Origin: Crocinitomicaceae bacterium
GTDB taxonomy: Bacteria; Bacteroidota; Bacteroidia; Flavobacteriales_D; Crocinitomicaceae
Assembly: GCA_020436025.1 (NCBI GenBank)
Contig: JAGQYP010000001.1
Span: 62,001 to 126,000, forward strand
Reading direction: 5' to 3'
Length of the DNA: 64,000 bases
The notes under the pieces are model-generated. The model was not told the origin of the DNA. It made no database searches and saw nothing but the letters and a program-made list of their open reading frames with translations. Shown here piece by piece: positions 53,475 through 60,955 of this stretch. Within the stretch, counting starts at the first letter, position 1, and each line of letters starts with the position of its first letter. The translations under genes and the position numbers were made by a program.

Positions 53475-53825
53475 GTGCGTTATATCGGTTTTTTAGTTTT
53501 TCTCATTTTATTTTCTTGTAAGGAGGATCCAACAATTGTTGAGCTTTCGGTCTATGATGCTAATCTTGACCCTGCTGATTCTGCCATGGTTATTTTTACA
53601 GGAGATCCTTATGATACTTCATATTCAAATGAAATTATCTTCAACGATACTTTCTATACTGAAGCAGATGGAACGCTAGAAGTAAATTTCTCTGATCGCC
53701 AAATTAATGGTCAGACTGGCTTTGTCACAGCATTGGTTAAAGTTTACTATCAAAGTTTGTACAAAGAATTTAACCTACGTATTTTTCAGTTTCAAACAAC
53801 TACGAAGAAAGTTATCTTGCAATGA
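53475..53825 (+). CDS. lipoprotein with a divergent Ig-like domain (third)
   Basis: A 116-residue lipoprotein starting with GTG at 53475; the very short signal peptide has lipobox LFSC (Cys15). EDPTIVELSVYDANLDPADS and the later VNFSDRQINGQTGFVTALVKV match the fold and the central GQxGF motif of the two preceding lipoproteins, but more loosely. It overlaps the following gene by four bases (ATGA), so the cluster is one transcription unit. Confidence 0.62.
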   Translation: MRYIGFLVFLILFSCKEDPTIVELSVYDANLDPADSAMVIFTGDPYDTSYSNEIIFNDTFYTEADGTLEVNFSDRQINGQTGFVTALVKVYYQSLYKEFNLRIFQFQTTTKKVILQ

Positions 53826-54052
53826 ATTCGGATGAAGAAGAAAAGCCTATTAATTTGAGGAGACACCGTCAATATGGGTTTATTTCACCAAGATATATTT
53901 TTCGAATTCTTTTAACCGTAGTAGCGATGGGGTTTTTGATTTACATGGCCTTTGATCTTTTCGAAACGCGCCAGCAAATCAATCAAAATAAGGTCCCTTC
54001 AAAAGATTCTATAAATAATGAAATTCAAGTCGAAATCGACACTTTAAAATAA
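53822..54052 (+). CDS. small single-pass membrane protein of unknown function
   Basis: A 76-residue protein: basic/acidic N-terminus (MNSDEEEKPINLRRHRQYG), one membrane helix (about 27-46, IFRILLTVVAMGFLIYMAF) and a polar tail. There is no cleavage site, so it probably stays in the inner membrane. It overlaps the lipoprotein gene before it by four bases and the convergent cvpA by nine. I recognise no family. Coupling with the lipoproteins suggests a joint role, which is inference. Confidence 0.6.
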   Translation: MNSDEEEKPINLRRHRQYGFISPRYIFRILLTVVAMGFLIYMAFDLFETRQQINQNKVPSKDSINNEIQVEIDTLK

Positions 54053-54535
54053 TTCACTGTCTTTGAATGAGGGAATGGTCTTAAATGAGAGATCTTTTAC
54101 TGGTTGGTAAAGCAATGAATTCTTTTTCGCTTCTCCTGGCAACACATCCCCTTTAATTTGAAAGGATTCCTCAATCAGCAAAATAATTGAAATTACATAG
54201 ATGAATTTGACAATCCCAAAGAACATCCCTGCCAATTTATTGAGGAGTTTCAGTCCTGTCAGATCAATTACTTTTTCTACTAGCTTGCCCAGAAAATAAA
54301 CCATGGCACCTACCATCAAAAAAACCAAAATAAAAGAAACTGTGGGTAAATATTTCCAAGTAATATTTACGTGTTCTTTTAATACAATGCTAACTTGATC
54401 AGACAAATGCACTCCAGCATACACTCCTACCAACAAAGCCAATAGGGTAAAGATTTCGATGATAAACCCTTTTTTAAAACCTTGCCAGCCCCCATAAATG
54501 GTCGGAATAATGATCAAGAGGTCAATAAAATTCAT
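54044..54535 (-). CDS. CvpA-family membrane protein
   Basis: A 163-residue protein from the ATG at 54535. Four hydrophobic segments with the typical opening MNFIDLLIIIPTIYGGWQGFKKGFI, where FKKGF-like sequence after the first helix is the CvpA signature, then LLALLVGVYAGVHLS and FVYVIS-type helices and a polar tail. CvpA proteins were first linked to colicin V export and affect envelope stress in other bacteria; the molecular role is unclear. It converges with the small membrane protein gene, overlapping by nine bases. Confidence 0.88.
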   Translation of the reverse strand: MNFIDLLIIIPTIYGGWQGFKKGFIIEIFTLLALLVGVYAGVHLSDQVSIVLKEHVNITWKYLPTVSFILVFLMVGAMVYFLGKLVEKVIDLTGLKLLNKLAGMFFGIVKFIYVISIILLIEESFQIKGDVLPGEAKKNSLLYQPVKDLSFKTIPSFKDSELF

Positions 54536-54625
54536 TTCATAAAGGTAGTTTGCCTTTAGTTGCATTCGAATTATCGCAATTTGATTTTTCCCACACAGAA
54601 GTGTTTATGTGGGCAATTCTATTTG

Positions 54626-54633
54626 TATTTTTG
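54626..54633 (+). promoter_or_regulatory. candidate -7 box almost on the start codon
   Basis: TATTTTTG matches TAnnTTTG and ends four bases before the ATG at 54638, the same spacing as for gatC. No -33 TTG is seen, so it is weaker than the gatC case. Confidence 0.35.
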
Positions 54634-54637
54634 CCTC

Positions 54638-54967
54638 ATGGATTTAGAAACAGGAAGACGATTTAATGCGTTAAAAAAACATTTGGAAGAGGAGTTTGGC
54701 CCAGACTTAAACGTGCAATCCATCCTGTTTTTAATTGGGGTTCAGGAATATGGCAAGGGCTATCAGAAATTTTCCAAGGATCAAAAAGTAGATTTGATGC
54801 ATGTTGCGATTTGCACTTTATTGGAGCCTCATGGCTACTACGAATTTGTAGGTCGAGATGAAGACAATTGGCCTCATTTCGAAACAAAAGACACCCTTCC
54901 TAATTTAAAGCCTGACGAACAGCAGGAACTGATCACTTTAGCGATTCTGGACTATTTTGGTTTTTAA
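54638..54967 (+). CDS. conserved protein of unknown function
   Basis: A 109-residue soluble protein from the ATG at 54638; the in-frame extension to 54560 is rejected because it crosses the likely promoter and is not conserved-looking. The sequence is helical and acidic: LETGRRFNALKKHLEEEFGP, ILFLIGVQEYGKGYQKFSKDQ, HVAICTLLEPHGYYEFVGRD, ending LAILDYFGF. I think similar small proteins occur in Bacteroidota but know no name or function. It lies upstream of rseP by 63 bases on the same strand. Confidence 0.62.
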   Translation: MDLETGRRFNALKKHLEEEFGPDLNVQSILFLIGVQEYGKGYQKFSKDQKVDLMHVAICTLLEPHGYYEFVGRDEDNWPHFETKDTLPNLKPDEQQELITLAILDYFGF

Positions 54968-55001
54968 GGTTTTTTCACCTTTTTTATTCTGCCAATTCCC
55001 T

Positions 55002-55009
55002 TATCTTTG
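55002..55009 (+). promoter_or_regulatory. candidate -7 box for rseP
   Basis: TATCTTTG matches TAnnTTTG and ends 21 bases before the rseP ATG. Confidence 0.45.
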
Positions 55010-55030
55010 CTGCTCTTAAAACTTACATAA

Positions 55031-56386
55031 ATGGAGATTCTGGTTAAAGCCACACAGTTTATTTTGTCCCTTTCCCTTTTGATTGCATTGCACGAATTGG
55101 GGCATTACGCTACAGCTAAATGGTTCAAAATCAGAGTTGAAAAATTCTATTTATTCTTTAATCCCTGGTTTTCTCTTTGGAAGAAAAAAATTGGAGAAAC
55201 GGAATGGGGAATTGGTTGGCTTCCTTTGGGTGGTTATGTGAAAATTTCAGGGATGATCGATGAGTCCATGGACAAGGAACAAATGAAAAAGCCACCTCAA
55301 CCATGGGAATTTAGAAGCAAACCAGCCTGGCAAAGATTAATTGTAATGCTTGGTGGGGTAACCGTTAATTTACTATTAGGATATTTCATTTTCATGATGA
55401 TTCTTTTCGTTTGGGGAAATGAAAGATTAGAGCCGCAAAAAATGCCTTTCGGTATTTATGCAGATGAATTGGGTCAAGAGTACGGTCTAAAAACTGGAGA
55501 CAAACTAGTAAGCTTAAATGGTGAAAAACTGAATAGTTTTAAAGATTTCCGCTCTGGAATTCTGTTGGACAATAAAACAGAACTCATTGTGGAGAGAAAC
55601 GGTCAAGAAGTAAGTATTTCCCTTCCTGAAGACATCGAGTACCAAATGATTAAAAAAGATGGAGCAAATGCCTTGTTTACGATGCCCATTCCTTTTATTG
55701 TAGACGACTATCCGGAAGACATTCAATTCAAAAATGCTCAGGAGGCTGGAATTCTTCCTGGTGATAGCATTGTTGGGGTGAATAATCAAGCCACACCCTA
55801 CTTTCAGGATTTTTCACTTGCTTTAAAAGACAAGGCCGGAGAGAAAATCAGTGTTAAATATTACAGAGAAGGAAAACTAGACTCGGTTACGGTTGAAGTT
55901 GCTGAAGACAAAAGAGGAGATGAAACTGTGGGTGTTATTGGGATTAAACCTGTAGACGACATCACACGATGGTATGAAATTGAAGAGGATCATTATGGCT
56001 TTTTTGCTTCCATTCCTGCTGGTTTTGCCTATGGGAACAAAGTATTGAGTGGCTATGTAAAACAAATGAAATTCCTATTTACTTCAAAAGGGGTTTCACA
56101 ATTAGGAGGTTTTGGATCTATAGCTAATATGTTTGGTGAAATCTGGGTTTGGGAAAACTTTTGGAGAATGACCGCCTTACTTTCCATTATTTTAGCTTTC
56201 ATGAATATTTTACCTATTCCGGCTTTAGATGGTGGACACGTAGTCTTTCTGCTTTACGAAATGATTACGGGTCGGGCACCGCATCAAAAAGTGTTGGAAT
56301 ATGCTCAAATAGTTGGATTCGTGATTCTTTTCTCGTTGATTTTATATGCCAACGGAAACGACATTTATCGCTATTTCTTTAAATAG
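55031..56386 (+). CDS. rseP: RIP metalloprotease RseP (site-2 protease)
   Basis: A 451-residue membrane metalloprotease. The zinc motif HELGH (His21, Glu22, His25) is in the first membrane helix; the second motif NILPIPALDGGH supplies the zinc-binding Asp near residue 404. Between them are two PDZ domains (about 130-205 and 215-300; GLKTGDKLVSLNGE and AGILPGDSIVGVNNQ). It cuts anti-sigma factors and other membrane proteins inside the membrane, so it could release ECF sigma factors such as those implied by the promoters at 2880 and 52956. The 3' end overlaps a convergent gene by eight bases. Confidence 0.95.
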   Translation: MEILVKATQFILSLSLLIALHELGHYATAKWFKIRVEKFYLFFNPWFSLWKKKIGETEWGIGWLPLGGYVKISGMIDESMDKEQMKKPPQPWEFRSKPAWQRLIVMLGGVTVNLLLGYFIFMMILFVWGNERLEPQKMPFGIYADELGQEYGLKTGDKLVSLNGEKLNSFKDFRSGILLDNKTELIVERNGQEVSISLPEDIEYQMIKKDGANALFTMPIPFIVDDYPEDIQFKNAQEAGILPGDSIVGVNNQATPYFQDFSLALKDKAGEKISVKYYREGKLDSVTVEVAEDKRGDETVGVIGIKPVDDITRWYEIEEDHYGFFASIPAGFAYGNKVLSGYVKQMKFLFTSKGVSQLGGFGSIANMFGEIWVWENFWRMTALLSIILAFMNILPIPALDGGHVVFLLYEMITGRAPHQKVLEYAQIVGFVILFSLILYANGNDIYRYFFK

Positions 56387-56999
56387 TATAAGTAGCACTT
56401 ACCAATAATTTGTACACTTCGTTTTCCGATCTGTAAACCATTTCATAATTGTGCACCGCATCCTTTTCGTGTTCTATTTGATAGGATTTGTAGGTTGTTA
56501 TTTCCTTGTTTTCCAAAACAAACGGGGCATTATTTTGTAGCTTGAATTTGCTTTCACCATCTTTCATTTGATAATAATATAAATCCAAATATTCAGGCAC
56601 CCCATTAGATGGATTGTTTTTTGCTTTGTAAATTTCTGAATATGGTGTAGAGTGAATTTGAATAAATTCTACTTCGTTAAATTTAGGCTTTTGTTTGATT
56701 CTCAGTTGATCGTAATTATAAAGTTGTGAAAAAAGATCTACCTGATCCTGAATCTCTTTTATTTGAGTAAATCCTGAGTCTGTTTTGATATAATAATGGT
56801 AAGAAATATCCACTAATCTGTTTTTGATGATTTCATTGGTTAGTACATTTCCAAAAGCCGTGATGGCTATATCCTTTTGTATGGTCGGATTTATTTCTAC
56901 TCGGGTTGATCTTTGACTATCTCTTGAATAAATAATGTTGATGAGGGCGATGGATACGATTCCAAAAATCAGTAACAACAGAGGCGCATTTTTCTTCAT
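56379..56999 (-). CDS. exported or membrane-anchored protein of unknown function
   Basis: A 206-residue protein from the ATG at 56999. An N-terminal hydrophobic segment (LLLLIFGIVSIALINIIYS, about 6-24) is a signal anchor, and the rest is a soluble alpha/beta domain without recognisable motifs. It is not similar to a family that I can name. The gene is convergent with rseP (eight-base overlap). An uncharacterised envelope protein is the most that can be said. Confidence 0.55.
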   Translation of the reverse strand: MKKNAPLLLLIFGIVSIALINIIYSRDSQRSTRVEINPTIQKDIAITAFGNVLTNEIIKNRLVDISYHYYIKTDSGFTQIKEIQDQVDLFSQLYNYDQLRIKQKPKFNEVEFIQIHSTPYSEIYKAKNNPSNGVPEYLDLYYYQMKDGESKFKLQNNAPFVLENKEITTYKSYQIEHEKDAVHNYEMVYRSENEVYKLLVSATYTI

Positions 57000-57059
57000 T
57001 TGTATCAATTTTCATACAACGCGCTCACTAAGTTGAAATTCCGCAATAGAACAAATTTG

Positions 57060-57142
57060 TAACTTATTGTTTAGTCTGGTATTATATGTAAAAGCTTACT
57101 GGTTTCAGGGTCGACTTATATTTTGGGGGTCGGCCTTTTTTT
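57060..57142 (+). ncRNA. candidate short plus-strand RNA ending at an orphan terminator
   Basis: A -7-like box CAAATTTG (57052-57059) with TTG 16 bases before it (57033-57035) is followed after about 50 bases by a terminator. No plus-strand gene lies in this 132-base gap between two minus-strand genes. A transcript of roughly 75 bases would result. Evidence is positional and weak. Confidence 0.25.
57109..57142 (+). terminator. intrinsic terminator with no obvious gene
   Basis: GGTCGAC (57109-57115) and GTCGGCC (57129-57135) pair with one wobble around a 13-base loop and run into seven T residues on the plus strand. The nearest upstream plus-strand gene (rseP) ends some 720 bases away, and the minus strand has no T run here. 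Confidence 0.6.
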
Positions 57143-60100
57143 ATGACTTGTAATTGTCTTCTTCCAGTTTTTGAATGATCTCTTGTAGGTGTTGGTCTTT
57201 TTTAGCTTGTCTTAATTGAATAGCTGATTTCGTGAAATATTTATGCAGATTGAAAAACTTCACCTGTAATTCATCCCATTGCCGGTCTCCTTGGATTTTT
57301 CCGTGTTCCATTAATTCCTTTTTCAGCTTATTTGAAATCTCCCAGAAATCGTCTCTTCCTAAGTAATCCAGATCGGCGTCACAAATAATTTCCTCCAAAT
57401 GATTTTTTGGATTGTGAGGCACCGTCGTGGCATGGATCAAATTCTTAATTACTTCAATATGCTGTTGTTCATACCCATATTTTGGTAGAATCTGCTGAGC
57501 CATTCGGACTCCAACAGGTTCGTTGGCATCATATTGTTCAATAAAGCCCGCATCATGATAGTTTGCCGCCGTTTTAAGCAAGAAAATCCCCTCATCGGTA
57601 ATTCCTTCCATCAACGCAATTCTTTCTGCCGCTCTGGTTACATCTTTTGTATGATCCAACCCATGATAATGCAGGGATGGAGAGAGCCTCTTTTTAAGCA
57701 GTTTAAGAATATATCTTTCTGCTTTGGAATACATGATGTTGGAACGTAACAAATAGTTCTTAATGACTTCAAATTGGTCATTTGGAACCATTCCTTCCCC
57801 ATTAACAGAAAGTTCTGGTTTGATTCCCATGACAAAGTACATGTCAAGTAACCCTTTCTTGGTCTTTATTTTTCCTCTGTACTCACAATCGAAAAGAGGT
57901 TCGATCTTATCAAATGTATTTCCAGAGATATTTACGACTCCTGGTTTTCCGTGTCGCTCCATTTGTTGAGCTTCATTAACGGTTGATCCCCAAATATCAT
58001 AGGCGTATTTCTTTAATCCTAAAACTCCAGAAACCACCTCGCCCGTGTTGATTCCAATTCTAAGATCCCATTTTTGTTCTCCTTTTCTTTCAGCCTCATC
58101 ATTATAGGCCTTCATGAATTTCTGAATCTCTAAAGCGGCAATGACGGTGTCCACAGGGTTTTCCGGATTTCGAATGGGCACTCCCCCAACACACATATAG
58201 GCATCTCCAATGGTTTTAATCTTTTCTAAGTTCCTTTTCGTAATGATTTCGTCAAATTTGGAGAAGAAAATATTCAACATTTGCACTAGCTCCTCTGCTT
58301 TGTATTTTTCTGTGATCTTGGTGAAACCTACGAAATCTGTAAACATTACGGATGCTTCTTTGTAATGTCTTGCCTGAACATTTTTTCTCTGTAAAATTTC
58401 CTTTGCCTCTTCCTGAGGTAGAATATTGTGAATGATGCCAACTACTTCAGATTTTTCCTTTTGTAAAAGTTTATTTTGTTCTTCGATCTGTTTCTTTTGC
58501 TTGTCCACCTTCTTCATCTCCTCAGCCAAGCGTTCCGTCTTTTTCTTTAGCTCGCGAGTTCTCTCAACAACCTGGAGTTCCAGTCTTACTTTTTGTCTTC
58601 GAATGCTCTCAATTCTTCTCTTGAAATAAAAATAGATCAAAAGCAGGGTAAGCATTACGGCCAAAGTTTTGAACCACCAGGTATTCCAGAAAGGAGGATT
58701 AATGATGACTATCAACTCTCTGGGTTCCGTACTCCATTCTCCGTCAGCGTTGGCCGACATCACTACAAATTTATAATCTCCTGCAGGCAAATTGGCATAA
58801 TGAGCCCAGTTTTCTCCTCCTTCAACAATGGTCCAGTCCTGATCTAATCCTTCAAGTTTATATTTGAATTTGTTTCTCTTGGTATCACTATAGTGGGTAG
58901 CGGCAAAATAAATCGTGATATTATTGGACTCATGATCCAAGACAATCTCATCCAAATATTCCGGTTGTTTAAATTTTTCTTCCCCTTGTAGCTGGTATTT
59001 TTGACCATACAATCGTATGTCAGTAATCAATGTAGTGGGCGGTCTGTTGTTTATTCGAATGTCTTCCGGTTTGAAGTTGCTGTAGCCATCAATTCCTCCA
59101 AAATAGAGCCTATTGTCTTTTGATTTAAAGTAGGCTCCCGAGTTAAACTCGTTGGATTGTAATCCGTCTTTAATCGTGTAATTTTTTATCTTATCTGTTA
59201 AAGGATCAATGGTAACTAGTCCGCCATTTGTGGAAGCCCAAATCTGCTTTCGATCATCTACCAAAATACCATAAACAACATTATTACTCAGTCCTTCATC
59301 TGTGGTATAGTTAGTTCTTTTCTCGGTTCGAATATTGTACCGTACAATCCCTCTTCCATAAGTACCTAGCCAAAGATCCTTATCTAAAAGAATCATTGAG
59401 GTAACTTGAGAACTAAACTGGTGCATGACCTTAAATTTGAACTCCTCTGATTCCAAATCAATATGATATTTGACCAGAATTCCTCTTTGACCGACCGTAA
59501 AATAAATGTCTCCTCCAGATTTTACGGCTGCCCGAATCATGCCTTCTCCGATCAATTTATCGTGTCCATCAGTCAGGTATTTTTTAACAATAGCTTTTTT
59601 ATTGAGATCGTATAAGCCAAATCCCTTCACTCCAAACAACCAAAATTGAGTATCATTTTGTCTAATGATCTTATAAACTCCTCCAAATCCATTCTCAAAT
59701 GTGAGAAGATTTTGATAGGTTCCAGAGATCGTATTTAATCGGTAAAATCCTGTTTTTAATCCTACTAGAACCGTATTTCCATCTAATGCATATAGTGACA
59801 AGACTCTTGGGTTCAAGCCCATTTGTTTTTTATCCAAAGGAAAATGCTCAAATGTTTCTTTGGCTTTGATATGCTTACTTACATCATCATCTGTTCCTAT
59901 GAAAATGGTTCTTCCCTCTGGGCTTTCGGCAAATGCCCAAACACTGTTTGAGGTTAGTCCAAGCTCTGGATTTTCATTGATGGACACGTTTGAAATGAAC
60001 TGTTTGAATTTATCAAAATTAGAAACTCCTCTTTCGGTAGCTACCCAAATCACTCCATTTCTATCCTCAAAAACTTTTTGAACGTGGTTATCCAAAATGC

Positions 60101-60953
60101 TCGTTTGAGAATAAATATCATGTCTGTACCCTTGAATTCTATTAGATCCTTTGTGGATTTTGATGAGTCCTTGATTTTGTGTAGCAATCCATTCAATGTT
60201 TTCCACTTTATCCAAATAGATGTCATTCACTAAAATATCCCCATAAACCGAATCTAGTTTCTCATTAAATTTATTCCCAATTTTTCCTTCTTCGAACCAA
60301 TAAATGGATCCATTATAATTGATTAAATATTTGTTGGAGTCGTAGCTTACGATATTGTTGAACTCGCCTTTTAATATCTTTTGAGCCTTTCCTTCACTAA
60401 CTTCATATAATCCAGAAGCGTGAGTAAAATAAACTCGCTTATTGATATAAGCGATGTCAATGATGTTTTCCCTAAGGTATAGGGCGTGTGTTTCTTTGGT
60501 TTCAGTAAAGAATTTAATGATTCCATTCTTTGTGAGCGCAATAAACCCTCCTTCTGCAGGCAGAAATTTGGTAACTGAATAGTTCTTTTGTTCCGGGGTG
60601 AAGTTTTCTATTCTTTCTGTTTTGGGATTCATTCGGCTTAACCCTCTTTCGGTACCTAGCCAGATAGATCCATCACCATCTAGAAATAAATCATGAATAT
60701 AGTTATTGGGTAGCGAATAATCCAGTTTCTGGTTGTGTTCAAACTTGATGAATTTATATCCATCAAATTTATTCAGTCCATCCTGAGTAGCAATCCATAT
60801 ATAGCCACGATTGTCCTGTAAAATGTCTGTGGCAAAACTTTGGGAAAGGCCTTCGTTGATGGTAAAATTGTTAAATTTAATGTCGTTGTGTTGAGCAACA
60901 ATAAATTGTACTAAAAAGAAACTGAGACCAAATACAAAATGCTTCAATTGCAT
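57141..60953 (-). CDS. propeller-sensor adenylyl cyclase with C-terminal HD domain
   Basis: A 1270-residue membrane signalling protein. Order: signal peptide (1-20), two-component-regulator-type propeller repeats (about 25-640, blades such as DNRGYIWIATQDGLNKFDG), Y_Y_Y domain (about 690-760), membrane helix (about 765-785), coiled coil (790-850), class III cyclase domain (about 865-1045), HD domain (about 1090-1215). The cyclase has metal-binding Asp873 and Asp917, the adenine-specifying Lys913 and Asp986, and the ribose-orienting Asn993, but the usual catalytic Arg four residues later is Gln997. The HD domain keeps His1097, His1133-Asp1134, His1174 and Asp1192. It suggests both making and breaking of a nucleotide signal. 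Two bases behind the phosphatase gene. Confidence 0.88.
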   Translation of the reverse strand: MQLKHFVFGLSFFLVQFIVAQHNDIKFNNFTINEGLSQSFATDILQDNRGYIWIATQDGLNKFDGYKFIKFEHNQKLDYSLPNNYIHDLFLDGDGSIWLGTERGLSRMNPKTERIENFTPEQKNYSVTKFLPAEGGFIALTKNGIIKFFTETKETHALYLRENIIDIAYINKRVYFTHASGLYEVSEGKAQKILKGEFNNIVSYDSNKYLINYNGSIYWFEEGKIGNKFNEKLDSVYGDILVNDIYLDKVENIEWIATQNQGLIKIHKGSNRIQGYRHDIYSQTSILDNHVQKVFEDRNGVIWVATERGVSNFDKFKQFISNVSINENPELGLTSNSVWAFAESPEGRTIFIGTDDDVSKHIKAKETFEHFPLDKKQMGLNPRVLSLYALDGNTVLVGLKTGFYRLNTISGTYQNLLTFENGFGGVYKIIRQNDTQFWLFGVKGFGLYDLNKKAIVKKYLTDGHDKLIGEGMIRAAVKSGGDIYFTVGQRGILVKYHIDLESEEFKFKVMHQFSSQVTSMILLDKDLWLGTYGRGIVRYNIRTEKRTNYTTDEGLSNNVVYGILVDDRKQIWASTNGGLVTIDPLTDKIKNYTIKDGLQSNEFNSGAYFKSKDNRLYFGGIDGYSNFKPEDIRINNRPPTTLITDIRLYGQKYQLQGEEKFKQPEYLDEIVLDHESNNITIYFAATHYSDTKRNKFKYKLEGLDQDWTIVEGGENWAHYANLPAGDYKFVVMSANADGEWSTEPRELIVIINPPFWNTWWFKTLAVMLTLLLIYFYFKRRIESIRRQKVRLELQVVERTRELKKKTERLAEEMKKVDKQKKQIEEQNKLLQKEKSEVVGIIHNILPQEEAKEILQRKNVQARHYKEASVMFTDFVGFTKITEKYKAEELVQMLNIFFSKFDEIITKRNLEKIKTIGDAYMCVGGVPIRNPENPVDTVIAALEIQKFMKAYNDEAERKGEQKWDLRIGINTGEVVSGVLGLKKYAYDIWGSTVNEAQQMERHGKPGVVNISGNTFDKIEPLFDCEYRGKIKTKKGLLDMYFVMGIKPELSVNGEGMVPNDQFEVIKNYLLRSNIMYSKAERYILKLLKKRLSPSLHYHGLDHTKDVTRAAERIALMEGITDEGIFLLKTAANYHDAGFIEQYDANEPVGVRMAQQILPKYGYEQQHIEVIKNLIHATTVPHNPKNHLEEIICDADLDYLGRDDFWEISNKLKKELMEHGKIQGDRQWDELQVKFFNLHKYFTKSAIQLRQAKKDQHLQEIIQKLEEDNYKS

Positions 60954-60955
60954 AC

